DNA from: Calliopsis andreniformis
Taxonomy: Eukaryota; Arthropoda; Insecta; Hymenoptera; Andrenidae
Direction: 5' to 3'
NCBI RefSeq assembly: GCF_051401765.1
Contig: NW_027480438.1
Location: forward strand, 3,410,001 to 3,474,000
Length of the DNA stretch: 64,000 bases
Every line of letters starts with the position of its first letter. Position 1 is the stretch's first letter. Position numbers and translations under genes: made by a program. This document shows positions 13,554 to 26,628 of this stretch, one piece after another. The notes below the pieces were generated by a model that worked only from the letters and a program-made list of their open reading frames with translations, was not told where the DNA came from and did not search any database.

Positions 13554-14887
13554 TCCCCAATCCTCAATCTTCAATCCTCTATCCTCAATCCTCAACCCTC
13601 AATCGCCAATCTCCAATCCTGAATACTCAATCTTCAATCCTCAATCCTCAATCCCCAATCCTCAATCCTCAATCCTCATTCTTCAATCCTCAAAACCCAA
13701 TCCTCAATCTTCAATCCTCAATCCTCAATCCTCAATTCTCGACCCTCAATTCTCAGTCCTCAGACCTCAAACCTCAATCCTCAAACCTCAGCCGTCATCC
13801 TCAATCCTAAATCCTCAATCCTCAATCCTCAATCTTCAACCCTCAATACTCAATCTTCAATCCTCAATCCTCAGTCCACAATCTGCAATCCTCAATGCAC
13901 AATCCTCAATCCTCAATCCTCAGTCCTCAATCCTCAATCCTCAATCCTCAAACCTCAATCCTCAACCGTCAATCCTCGTCCTCAAACCTCAACCCCCAAT
14001 CCTCAATCCTCAATCTTCAATCATCAATTCTCTATCTTCAATCGTCAATCCGCAATCCTCAATCCTCAATCCTCAGTCCTTAACCCTCAATCTTCAATCC
14101 TCAATAATTAATCTCCAATCCTAGATCCTCAATCCCCAATCTTCAATCCTTAATCCTGTATCACCAATCCTCAATCCCGAGTCCTCAATCTTCAATCCAC
14201 AATGCTCAATCCTCAATCCTCAATCCTCAGTCCTCAATCCCCAATCCTCAATCTTCAATCCTCAATCCTCAATCCTCAATCCTCAATCCTCAATCTTCAA
14301 TCCTCAATACTCAATCTTCAATACACAATCCTCAATCCTCAATCCTCAATCCTCAATCCTCAATCCTCAATCTTCAATCCTCAATACTCAAACTGCAATC
14401 CTCAATCCTCAGTCTTCACTCCTCAATTCTCATTCTTCAATCCTCAATACCGGATCCTCAATCTTCAATCCTCAATCCACAATCCTCAATTCTCAATCCA
14501 CAATCCTCAATCCTCAGACTTCAAACACCAATACTCAACCCTGAGTCCTCGTCCTCAATCCGCAACCCTCAATCCTCAATCCTCAATCTTCAATCATCAA
14601 TATTCAATCTTCAATCCTCAATCCTCAATCCTCAATCCTCAATACTCAATCCACAATCCTCAATTCTCAATCGTCAATGCTCAATACTCAATCGTCAATC
14701 CTCAATCCCCAATCCTCAATCTTCAATCCTCAATCCTCAATCCCCAATCCTCAATCCTCAATCTTCAATCCTCAATACTCAATCTTCAATCCTCAGTCCT
14801 CAATCCTCAATCCTCAATCCTCAGTCCTCAAACCTCAATCCTGAATTCTCAACCCTGAATCCTCAATCTTCGGCCCTCAGTCCTCAA

Positions 14888-15020
14888 CAATCAGCTGTCA
14901 ATTCTCAATCCTCAATAGAATATCATCAATTCACAGTTTTCATTACTCAATACTCAATCTGCAATCTTCAAATCTCTATCCACAAACATCAATTCTCATC
15001 ACTCAACCCTCAACACTCAG
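14888..15020. repeat. Landmark L11, type A at an A' position
   Basis: The 6751-bp partner of L7, carrying the same CAGCTGTCAATTCTC. The next module, 3914 bp on (L14), has type A' here. Confidence 0.88.
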
Positions 15021-16033
15021 TCCCCAATCGTCAATATTCAATCCTCAGTCCTCAATCCTCAATCCACAATCCTCAACGTTCAATCCTCAATACTCAATCT
15101 TCAATGATCATTCCTCAATCCTCAATCCTCAATTCTCAATCCTCGATCGTCAATCTTCAATCCTCAATCCTCAATCCTCAATCCTCAATCCTCAATCCTC
15201 AATCTTCAATCCTCAATACTCAAACTGCAATCCTCAATCCTCAGTCTTCACTCCTCAATTCTCATTCTTCAATCCTCAATACCGGATCCTCAATCTTCAA
15301 TCCTCAATCCACAATCCTCAATTCTCAATCCACAATCGTCAATCCTCAGACTTCAAACACCAATACTCAACCCTGAGTCCTCGTCCTCAATCCGCAACCC
15401 TCAATCCTCAATCCTCAATCTTCAATCATCAATATTCAATCTTCAATCCTCAATCCTCAATCCTCAATCCTCAATACTCAATCCACAATCCTCAATTCTC
15501 AATCGTCAATGCTCAATACTCAATCGTCAATCCTCAAACCCCAATCCTCAATCTTCAATCCTCAATCCTCTATCCCCAATCCTCAATCCTCAATCTTCAA
15601 TACTCAATACTCAATCTTCAATCCTCAGTCCTCAATACTCAATCCTCAATCCTCAATCCTCAATCCTCAATCTTCAATCCTCAATACTCAAACTGCAATC
15701 CTCAATCCTCAGTCCTCACTCCTCAATCCTCATTCTTCAATCCTCAATACCGAATCCTCAATCTTCAATCGTCAATCCTCAATCTTCAATTCTCAATCCT
15801 CAATCCTCAATCCTCAGACTTCAAACACAAATACTCAACCCTCAGTCCTCGTCCTCAATCCACAACCCTCAATCCTCAATCCTCAATCTTCAATCATTAA
15901 TGTTCAATCTTCAATCTTCAATCCTCAATCCTCAATACTCAGTCCTCAATCCTCAATCTTCAATCCTCAGTCCTCAAACCTCAATCCTGAATCCTCAATC
16001 CTGAATCCTCAATCTTGAGCCCTCAGTCCTCTA

Positions 16034-16166
16034 CAATCAGTTGTCAATCCTCAATCCTCAATAGAATATCATCAATTCACAGTTTTCATTACTCAATACT
16101 CAATCTGCAATCTTCAAATCTCTATCCACAAACATCAATTCTCATCACTCAACCCTCAACACTCAG
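16034..16166. repeat. Landmark L12, type A
   Basis: Couplet with L13. Nearly identical versions stand at L8 (-6751), L15 (+3914) and L17 (+5605). Confidence 0.9.
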
Positions 16167-16969
16167 TCCCCAGTCCTCAATATTCAATCCTGAATCCTCA
16201 ATCCTCAATCCACAATCCTCAACGTTCAATCCTCAATACTCAATCTTCAATGCTCATTCCTCAATCCTCAATCCTCAATTCTCAATCCTCAATCGTCAAT
16301 CGTCAATCTTCAATACTCAACCTTCAATCCTCAATCCTCAATCCTCGGTCCTCAATCCTCAATCGTCAATCTCCAATCCTGAATACTCAATCTTCAATAC
16401 TCAATCCTCAATCCTCAATCCTCAATCCTCACTCCTCATTCTTCAGTCCTCAATACCCAATCCTCAATCTTCAATCCTCAATCCTCAATCCTCAATTCTC
16501 AATCCTCAATCCTCAGTCCTCAGTCCTCAAACCTCAATCCTCAACCCACAGCCCTCATCCTCAATCCTAAATCCTCAATCCTCAATCCTCAATCTTCAAC
16601 CCTCAATACTCAATCTTCAATCCTCAATCCTCAGTCCACAATCTGCAATCCTCAATGCACAATCGTCAATCCTCAATCCTCAGTCCTCAATCCTCAATCC
16701 TCAATCCTCAGACCTCAATCCTCAACCGTCAGTCCTCGTCCTCAAACCTCAAACCCCAATCCTCAATCCTCAATCTTCAATCATCAATACTCTATCTTCA
16801 ATCCTCAATCCGCAATCCTCAATCCTCAATCCTCAATCCTCAATATTCAACGCACAACCCTCAGCCATCAATCCTCAATCCTCAATCCTCAATCCTCAAT
16901 CCTCAGTCCTCAAACGTCAATCCTGAATCCTCAAACCTGAATCCTCAATCTTCACCCATAAGTCCTCAA

Positions 16970-17102
16970 CAATCAATTGTCAATCCTCAATCCTCAATAG
17001 AATATCCTGAATTCACAGTTTTCAATACTCAATCCCCATTCTTCAATTTTCAAATCTCAATCCACAAACATCAATCCTCATCACGCAACCCTCAACACTC
17101 AG
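16970..17102. repeat. Landmark L13, type B1
   Basis: Couplet partner of L12, followed by TCTTCATTACACAATTC. That string is shared with L9 and L18 but reads TTCAATACACAATTC after L21, L30 and L33. Confidence 0.9.
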
Positions 17103-18801
17103 TCCTCAATCTTCATTACACAATTCTCAATCCTCAATCTTCAATCCTCAGTACTCAATCTTCAATCCTCAATCCTCAATTCTCAATCCTCAATGCTCAA
17201 TACTCAATCGTCAATCCTCAGTCCTCAATCCCCAATCCTCAATCTTCAATACTCAATCCTCAATCCTCAATCCTCAATCCTCAATCTTCAATCCTCAATA
17301 CTCAACCTTCAATCATCAATCCTCAATACTCAATCCTCAATCCTCAATCCTCAATCCTCAATCTTCAATCCTCAATACTCAAACTGCAATCCTCAGCCCT
17401 CAGTCCTCACTCCTCAATTCTCATTCTTCAATCCTCAATACCGAATCCTCAATCTTCAATCCTCAATCCACAATCCTCAATTCTCAATCCACAATTCTCA
17501 ATCCTCAGACTTCAAACACCAATACTCAACCCTCAGTCCTCGTCCTCAATCCGCAACCCTCAATCCTCAATCCTCAATCGTCAATCATTAATATTCAATC
17601 TTCAATTCTCAATCCTCAATCCTCAATCCTCAGCTCTCAACCCTCAATGTTCAATCCTCAATACCCAATCCTCAGTCTTCAATCCTCAATCCCCAATCCT
17701 CAATCCTCAATCCTCAATTCTCAGTCCTCAATCCTCAATCTTCAATCCTCAATACTCAATCTTTAATCCTCAATCCTCAATCCTCAATCTTCAATCCTCA
17801 ATACTGAATCTTCTATCCTCAATCTCCAATCCTCAATGTTCAATCCGCAATACCCAATCCTCAACCCTCAACACTCAGTCCCCAATCCTCAATATTCAAT
17901 CCTCAATCCTCAGTCCTCAATCCACAATCCTCAACGTTCAATGCTCAATACTCAATCTTCAATGCTCATTCCTCAATCCTCAATCCTCAATTCTCAATCC
18001 TCAATCGTCAACCTTCAATCCTCAATACTCAATCTTCAACCCTCAATCCTCAATGTTCAATCCTCAATACCCAATCTTCAGTCTTCAATCCTCAATCCTC
18101 AATCCTCAATCCTCAATCCTCAATACTCAGTCCTCAATTCTCAGGCTTCAATCCTCAATACTCAATCTTCAATCCTCAATCCTCAATCCTCAATCCTCAA
18201 TCTTCAATCCTCAATACTGAATCTTCAATGCTCAATCCTCAATCCTTAATCCTCAATCCTCAATCCTCAAACACCTATCCTCAACACCCAATCCTCAACC
18301 TTCAATCCTCTATGTTCTATCCGCAATACCCAATCCTCAATCTTCAACCCTCAACCCTCAATCCTCAATCCCCAATCCTCAAACATCAATCCTCAATCCT
18401 CAATATTCAATCCTCAATACTCAACCTGCAATCCTCAGTCCTCAGTCCTCACTCCTCAATCCTCATTCTTCAATCCTCAATACCGAATCCTCAATCTTCA
18501 ATCCTCAATCTTCAATCCTCAATCCTCAATCCTCAATTCTCGACCCTCAATTCTCAGTCCTCAGACCTCAAACCTCAATCCTCAAACCTCAGCCCTCATC
18601 CTCAATCCTCAATCCTCAATCCTCAATCCTCAATCCTCAATCGTCAATCCTCATTCCTCAATCCTCAATCTTCAATGCTCAATCTTCAATCCTCAATCCT
18701 CAATTCTCAATCCTCAATCCTCAATCCTCAATCCTCAGTCCTCAAACCTCAATACTGAATCCCCGATACTGAATCCTCAATCTTCAGCCCTCAGTCCTCT
18801 A

Positions 18802-18934
18802 CAATCAGTTGTCAATCCTCAATCCTCAATAGAATATCATTAGTTCACAGTTTTCATTACTCAATACTCAATCTGCAATCTTCAAATCTCTATCCACAAA
18901 CATCAATTCTCATCACTCAACCCTCAACACTCAG
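18802..18934. repeat. Landmark L14, type A'
   Basis: First A' copy. TAGAATA is followed by TCATTAG, which creates TTAG in place of TCAA. It is preceded by GAATCCCCGATACTG, a string found before every A' landmark; 45411-45430 carries the same string before a type A landmark. Confidence 0.9.
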
Positions 18935-19947
18935 TCCCCAATCGTCAATATTCAATCCTCAGTCCTCAATCCTCAATCCACAATCCTCAACGTTCAATCC
19001 TCAATACTCAATCTTCAATGATCATTCCTCAATCCTCAATCCTCAATTCTCAATCCTCGATCGTCAATCTTCAATCCTCAATCCTCAATCCTCAATCCTC
19101 AATCCTCAATCCTCAATCTTCAATCCTCAATACTCAAACTGCAATCCTCAATCCTCAGTCTTCACTCCTCAATTCTCATCCTTCAATCCTCAATACCGGA
19201 TCCTCAATCTTCAATCCTCAATCCACAATCCTCAATTCTCAATCCACAATCGTCAATCCTCAGACTTCAAACACCAATACTCAACCCTGAGTCCTCGTCC
19301 TCAATCCGCAAACCTCAATCCTCAATCCTCAATCTTCAATCATCAATATTCAATCTTCAATCCTCAATCCTCAATCCTCAATCCTCAATACTCAATCCAC
19401 AATCCTCAATTCTCAATCGTCAATGCTCAATACTCAATCGTCAATCCTCAAACCCCAATCCTCAATCTTCAATCCTCAATCCTCTATCCCCAATCCTCAA
19501 TCCTCAATCTTCAATCCTCAATACTCAATCTTCAATCCTCAGTCCTCAATACTCAATCCTCAATCCTCAATCCTCAATCCTCAATCTTCAATCCTCAATA
19601 CTCAAACTGCAATCCTCAATCCTCAGTCCTCACTCCTCAATCCTCATTCTTCAATCCTCAATACCGAATCCTCAATCTTCAATCGTCAATCCTCAATCTT
19701 CAATTCTCAATCCTCAATCCTCAATCCTCAGACTTCAAACACAAATACTCAACCCTCAGTCCTCGTCCTCAATCCACAACCCTCAATCCTCAATCCTCAA
19801 TCTTCAATCATTAATGTTCAATCTTCAATCTTCAATCCTCAATCCTCAATACTCAGTCCTCAATCCTCAATCTTCAATCCTCAGTCCTCAAACCTCAATC
19901 CTGAATCCTCAATCCTGAATCCTCAATCTTGAGCCCTCAGTCCTCTA

Positions 19948-20080
19948 CAATCAGTTGTCAATCCTCAATCCTCAATAGAATATCATCAATTCACAGTTTT
20001 CATTACTCAATACTCAATCTGCAATCTTCAAATCTCTATCCACAAACATCAATTCTCATCACTCAACCCTCAACACTCAG
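19948..20080. repeat. Landmark L15, type A
   Basis: It lies 1146 bp after L14 and 936 bp before L16, completing the A'-A-B triad. Confidence 0.9.
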
Positions 20081-20883
20081 TCCCCAGTCCTCAATATTCA
20101 ATCCTGAATCCTCAATCCTCAATCCACAATCCTCAACGTTCAATCCTCAATACTCAATCTTCAATGCTCATTCCTCAATCCTCAATCCTCAATTCTCAAT
20201 CCTCAATCGTCAATCGTCAATCTTCAATACTCAACCTTCAATCCTCAATCCTCAATCCTCGGTCCTCAATCCTCAATCGTCAATCTCCAATCCTGAATAC
20301 TCAATCTTCAATACTCAATGCTCAATCCTCAATCCTCAATCCTCACTCCTCATTCTTCAGTCCTCAATACCCAATCCTCAATCTTCAATCCTCAATCCTC
20401 AATCCTCAATTCTCAATCCTCAATCCTCAGTCCTCAGTCCTCAAACCTCAATCCTCAACCCACAGCCCTCATCCTCAATCCTAAATCCTCAATCCTCAAT
20501 CCTCAATCTTCAACCCTCAATACTCAATCTTCAATCCTCAATCCTCAGTCCACAATCTGCAATCCTCAATGCACAATCGTCAATCCTCAATCCTCAGTCC
20601 TCAATCCTCAATCCTCAATCCTCAGACCTCAATCCTCAACCGTCAGTCCTCGTCCTCAAACCTCAAACCCCAATCCTCAATCCTCAATCTTCAATCATCA
20701 ATACTCTATCTTCAATCCTCAATCCGCAATCCTCAATCCTCAATCCTCAATCCTCAATATTCAACGCACAACCCTCAGCCATCAATCCTCAATCCTCAAT
20801 CCTCAATCCTCAATCCTCAGTCCTCAAACGTCAATCCTGAATCCTCAAACCTGAATCCTCAATCTTCACCCATAAGTCCTCAA

Positions 20884-21016
20884 CAATCAATTGTCAATCC
20901 TCAATCCTCAATAGAATATCCTGAATTCACAGTTTTCAATACTCAATCCCCATTCTTCAATTTTCAAATCTCAATCCACAAACATCAATCCTCATCACGC
21001 AACCCTCAACACTCAG
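20884..21016. repeat. Landmark L16, type B1 at a duplication junction
   Basis: The last heptad of this landmark is the end of 5605-bp copy 1. The sequence that follows is not the usual TTC-ACACAATTC continuation but the start of copy 2. Confidence 0.9.
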
Positions 21017-21638
21017 TCCTCAATCTTCAATCATCAATATTCAATCTTCAATCCTCAATCCTCAATCCTCAATCCTCAATACTCAATCCACAATCCTCAA
21101 TTCTCAATCGTCAATGCTCAATACTCAATCGTCAATCCTCAAACCCCAATCCTCAATCTTCAATCCTCAATCCTCTATCCCCAATCCTCAATCCTCAATC
21201 TTCAATACTCAATACTCAATCTTCAATCCTCAGTCCTCAATACTCAATCCTCAATCCTCAATCCTCAATCCTCAATCTTCAATCCTCAATACTCAAACTG
21301 CAATCCTCAATCCTCAGTCCTCACTCCTCAATCCTCATTCTTCAATCCTCAATACCGAATCCTCAATCTTCAATCGTCAATCCTCAATCTTCAATTCTCA
21401 ATCCTCAATCCTCAATCCTCAGACTTCAAACACAAATACTCAACCCTCAGTCCTCGTCCTCAATCCACAACCCTCAATCCTCAATCCTCAATCTTCAATC
21501 ATTAATGTTCAATCTTCAATCTTCAATCCTCAATCCTCAATACTCAGTCCTCAATCCTCAATCTTCAATCCTCAGTCCTCAAACCTCAATCCTGAATCCT
21601 CAATCCTGAATCCTCAATCTTGAGCCCTCAGTCCTCTA

Positions 21639-21771
21639 CAATCAGTTGTCAATCCTCAATCCTCAATAGAATATCATCAATTCACAGTTTTCATTACTCA
21701 ATACTCAATCTGCAATCTTCAAATCTCTATCCACAAACATCAATTCTCATCACTCAACCCTCAACACTCAG
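21639..21771. repeat. Landmark L17, type A
   Basis: It is only 1691 bp downstream of L15 because the 5605-bp junction removed the intervening part of the module. Confidence 0.9.
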
Positions 21772-22574
21772 TCCCCAGTCCTCAATATTCAATCCTGAAT
21801 CCTCAATCCTCAATCCACAATCCTCAACGTTCAATCCTCAATACTCAATCTTCAATGCTCATTCCTCAATCCTCAATCCTCAATTCTCAATCCTCAATCG
21901 TCAATCGTCAATCTTCAATACTCAACCTTCAATCCTCAATCCTCAATCCTCGGTCCTCAATCCTCAATCGTCAATCTCCAATCCTGAATACTCAATCTTC
22001 AATACTCAATCCTCAATCCTCAATCCTCAATCCTCACTCCTCATTCTTCAGTCCTCAATACCCAATCCTCAATCTTCAATCCTCAATCCTCAATCCTCAA
22101 TTCTCAATCCTCAATCCTCAGTCCTCAGTCCTCAAACCTCAATCCTCAACCCACAGCCCTCATCCTCAATCCTAAATCCTCAATCCTCAATCCTCAATCT
22201 TCAACCCTCAATACTCAATCTTCAATCCTCAATCCTCAGTCCACAATCTGCAATCCTCAATGCACAATCGTCAATCCTCAATCCTCAGTCCTCAATCCTC
22301 AATCCTCAATCCTCAGACCTCAATCCTCAACCGTCAGTCCTCGTCCTCAAACCTCAAACCCCAATCTTCAATCCTCAATCTTCAATCATCAATACTCTAT
22401 CTTCAATCCTCAATCCGCAATCCTCAATCCTCAATCCTCAATCCTCAATATTCAACGCACAACCCTCAGCCATCAATCCTCAATCCTCAATCCTCAATCC
22501 TCAATCCTCAGTCCTCAAACGTCAATCCTGAATCCTCAAACCTGAATCCTCAATCTTCACCCATAAGTCCTCAA

Positions 22575-22707
22575 CAATCAATTGTCAATCCTCAATCCTC
22601 AATAGAATATCCTGAATTCACAGTTTTCAATACTCAATCCCCATTCTTCAATTTTCAAATCTCAATCCACAAACATCAATCCTCATCACGCAACCCTCAA
22701 CACTCAG
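22575..22707. repeat. Landmark L18, type B1
   Basis: Couplet partner of L17 and 5605-bp partner of L13. Confidence 0.9.
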
Positions 22708-24406
22708 TCCTCAATCTTCATTACACAATTCTCAATCCTCAATCTTCAATCCTCAGTACTCAATCTTCAATCCTCAATCCTCAATTCTCAATCCTCAATG
22801 CTCAATACTCAATCGTCAATCCTCAGTCCTCAATCCCCAATCCTCAATCTTCAATACTCAATCCTCAATCCTCAATCCTCAATCCTCAATCTTCAATCCT
22901 CAATACTCAACCTTCAATCATCAATCCTCAATACTCAATCCTCAATCCTCAATCCTCAATCCTCAATCTTCAATCCTCAATACTCAAACTGCAATCCTCA
23001 GCCCTCAGTCCTCACTCCTCAATTCTCATTCTTCAATCCTCAATACCGAATCCTCAATCTTCAATCCTCAATCCACAATCCTCAATTCTCAATCCACAAT
23101 TCTCAATCCTCAGACTTCAAACACCAATACTCAACCCTCAGTCCTCGTCCTCAATCCGCAACCCTCAATCCTCAATCCTCAATCGTCAATCATTAATATT
23201 CAATCTTCAATTCTCAATCCTCAATCCTCAATCCTCAGCTCTCAACCCGCAATGTTCAATCCTCAATACCCAATCCTCAGTCTTCAATCCTCAATCCCCA
23301 ATCCTCAATCCTCAATCCTCAATTCTCAGTCCTCAATCCTCAATCTTCAATCCTCAATACTCAATCTTCAATCCTCAATCCTCAATCCTCAATCTTCAAT
23401 CCTCAATACTGAATCTTCTATCCTCAATCTCCAATCCTCAATGTTCAATCCGCAATACCCAATCCTCAACCCTCAACACTCAGTCCCCAATCCTCAATAT
23501 TCAATCCTCAATCCTCAGTCCTCAATCCACAATCCTCAACGTTCAATGCTCAATACTCAATCTTCAATGCTCATTCCTCAATCCTCAATCCTCAATTCTC
23601 AATCCTCAATCGTCAACCTTCAATCCTCAATACTCAATCTTCAACCCTCAATCCTCAATGTTCAATCCTCAATACCCAATCTTCAGTCTTCAATCCTCAA
23701 TCCTCAATCCTCAATCCTCAATCCTCAATACTCAGTCCTCAATTCTCAGGCTTCAATCCTCAATACTCAATCTTCAATCCTCAATCCTCAATCCTCAATC
23801 CTCAATCTTCAATCCTCAATACTGAATCTTCAATGCTCAATCCTCAATCCTTAATCCTCAATCCTCAATCCTCAAACACCTATCCTCAACACCCAATCCT
23901 CAACCTTCAATCCTCTATGTTCTATCCGCAATACCCAATCCTCAATCTTCAACCCTCAACCCTCAATCCTCAATCCCCAATCCTCAATCATCAATCCTCA
24001 ATCCTCAATATTCAATCCTCAATACTCAACCTGCAATCCTCAGTCCTCAGTCCTCACTCCTCAATCCTCATTCTTCAATCCTCAATACCGAATCCTCAAT
24101 CTTCAATCCTCAATCTTCAATCCTCAATCCTCAATCCTCAATTCTCGACCCTCAATTCTCAGTCCTCAGACCTCAAACCTCAATCCTCAAACCTCAGCCC
24201 TCATCCTCAATCCTCAATCCTCAATCCTCAATCCTCAATCCTCAATCGTCAATCCTCATTCCTCAATCCTCAATCTTCAATGCTCAATCTTCAATCCTCA
24301 ATCCTCAATTCTCAATCCTCAATCCTCAATCCTCAATCCTCAGTCCTCAAACCTCAATACTGAATCCCCGATACTGAATCCTCAATCTTCAGCCCTCAGT
24401 CCTCTA

Positions 24407-24539
24407 CAATCAGTTGTCAATCCTCAATCCTCAATAGAATATCATTAGTTCACAGTTTTCATTACTCAATACTCAATCTGCAATCTTCAAATCTCTATCC
24501 ACAAACATCAATTCTCATCACTCAACCCTCAACACTCAG
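24407..24539. repeat. Landmark L19, type A'
   Basis: 5605-bp partner of L14 and head of a complete A'-A-B triad. Confidence 0.9.
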
Positions 24540-25552
24540 TCCCCAATCGTCAATATTCAATCCTCAGTCCTCAATCCTCAATCCACAATCCTCAACGTTC
24601 AATCCTCAATACTCAATCTTCAATGATCATTCCTCAATCCTCAATCCTCAATTCTCAATCCTCGATCGTCAATCTTCAATCCTCAATCCTCAATCCTCAA
24701 TCCTCAATCCTCAATCCTCAATCTTCAATCCTCAATACTCAAACTGCAATCCTCAATCCTCAGTCTTCACTCCTCAATTCTCATCCTTCAATCCTCAATA
24801 CCGGATCCTCAATCTTCAATCCTCAATCCACAATCCTCAATTCTCAATCCACAATCGTCAATCCTCAGACTTCAAACACCAATACTCAACCCTGAGTCCT
24901 CGTCCTCAATCCGCAAACCTCAATCCTCAATCCTCAATCTTCAATCATCAATATTCAATCTTCAATCCTCAATCCTCAATCCTCAATCCTCAATACTCAA
25001 TCCACAATCCTCAATTCTCAATCGTCAATGCTCAATACTCAATCGTCAATCCTCAAACCCCAATCCTCAATCTTCAATCCTCAATCCTCTATCCCCAATC
25101 CTCAATCCTCAATCTTCAATCCTCAATACTCAATCTTCAATCCTCAGTCCTCAATACTCAATCCTCAATCCTCAATCCTCAATCCTCAATCTTCAATCCT
25201 CAATACTCAAACTGCAATCCTCAATCCTCAGTCCTCACTCCTCAATCCTCATTCTTCAATCCTCAATACCGAATCCTCAATCTTCAATCGTCAATCCTCA
25301 ATCTTCAATTCTCAATCCTCAATCCTCAATCCTCAGACTTCAAACACAAATACTCAACCCTCAGTCCTCGTCCTCAATCCACAACCCTCAATCCTCAATC
25401 CTCAATCTTCAATCATTAATGTTCAATCTTCAATCTTCAATCCTCAATCCTCAATACTCAGTCCTCAATCCTCAATCTTCAATCCTCAGTCCTCAAACCT
25501 CAATCCTGAATCCTCAATCCTGAATCCTCAATCTTGAGCCCTCAGTCCTCTA

Positions 25553-25685
25553 CAATCAGTTGTCAATCCTCAATCCTCAATAGAATATCATCAATTCACA
25601 GTTTTCATTACTCAATACTCAATCTGCAATCTTCAAATCTCTATCCACAAACATCAATTCTCATCACTCAACCCTCAACACTCAG
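25553..25685. repeat. Landmark L20, type A
   Basis: 5605-bp partner of L15. The spacing to L21 is 943 bp because of the added TCCTCAG heptad. Confidence 0.9.
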
Positions 25686-26495
25686 TCCCCAGTCCTCAAT
25701 ATTCAATCCTGAATCCTCAATCCTCAATCCACAATCCTCAACGTTCAATCCTCAATACTCAATCTTCAATGCTCATTCCTCAATCCTCAATCCTCAATTC
25801 TCAATCCTCAATCGTCAATCGTCAATCTTCAATACTCAACCTTCAATCCTCAATCCTCAATCCTCGGTCCTCAATCCTCAATCGTCAATCTCCAATCCTG
25901 AATACTCAATCTTCAATACTCAATGCTCAATCCTCAATCCTCAATCCTCACTCCTCATTCTTCAGTCCTCAATACCCAATCCTCAATCTTCAATCCTCAA
26001 TCCTCAATCCTCAATTCTCAATCCTCAATCCTCAGTCCTCAGTCCTCAGTCCTCAAACCTCAATCCTCAACCCACAGCCCTCATCCTCAATCCTAAATCC
26101 TCAATCCTCAATCCTCAATCTTCAACCCTCAATACTCAATCTTCGATCCTCAATCCTCAGTCCACAATCTGCAATCCTCAATGCACAATCGTCAATCCTC
26201 AATCCTCAGTCCTCAATCCTCAATCCTCAATCCTCAGACCTCAATCCTCAACCGTCAGTCCTCGTCCTCAAACCTCAAACCCCAATCCTCAATCCTCAAT
26301 CTTCAATCATCAATACTCTATCTTCAATCCTCAATCCGCAATCCTCAATCCTCAATCCTCAATCCTCAATATTCAACGCACAACCCTCAGCCATCAATCC
26401 TCAATCCTCAATCCTCAATCCTCAATCCTCAGTCCTCAAACGTCAATCCTGAATCCTCAAACCTGAATCCTCAATCTTCACCCATAAGTCCTCAA

Positions 26496-26628
26496 CAATC
26501 AATTGTCAATCCTCAATCCTCAATAGAATATCCTGAATTCACAGTTTTCAATACTCAATCCCCATTCTTCAATTTTCAAATCTCAATCCACAAACATCAA
26601 TCCTCATCACGCAACCCTCAACACTCAG
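26496..26628. repeat. Landmark L21, type B1
   Basis: Partner of L16 at offset 5612. Here the normal continuation follows (TCGATCTTCAATACACAATTC region), unlike at L16. Confidence 0.9.

Larger units (their letters stand above)
11982..18732. repeat. 6751-bp tandem duplication, copy 2
   Basis: Second copy of 5231-11981. Identity ends at about 18737, where CCTCAGTCCTC replaces CCTCAATACTC. Two substitutions are private to this copy: T in CTTTAATCC near 17763 and A in AAACATC near 18382. Both 11012/11631 and the third version at 23368/23987 keep the common base, so these arose after both duplications. The stretch from 15412 onward is also copy 1 of the 5605-bp duplication. Confidence 0.93.
15412..21016. 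repeat. 5605-bp tandem duplication, copy 1
   Basis: The 5605 bp from here recur adjacent at 21017-26628. Landmarks L12-L16 pair with L17-L21, and nine six-base units match the remainder of 5 modulo 7. The single-copy junction at 21016/21017 joins CACTCAG of L16 straight to a TCATCAATATTC stretch. Internally 14880-17110 and 18795-21020 are themselves related at offset 3914, so an older duplication lies inside. This copy overlaps the right half of the 6751-bp copy 2. Confidence 0.92.
21017..26628. repeat. 5605-bp tandem duplication, copy 2 (5612 bp)
   Basis: Second copy of 15412-21016, longer by one heptad. A TCCTCAGTCCTCAG run near 20430 has become three TCCTCAG units near 26030-26050, so the offset grows from 5605 to 5612 after that point. 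Substitutions noticed: T in CCCCAATCTTC near 22367, G in AACCCGCAATG near 23249, and G in CTTCGATCC near 26145. Confidence 0.92.
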
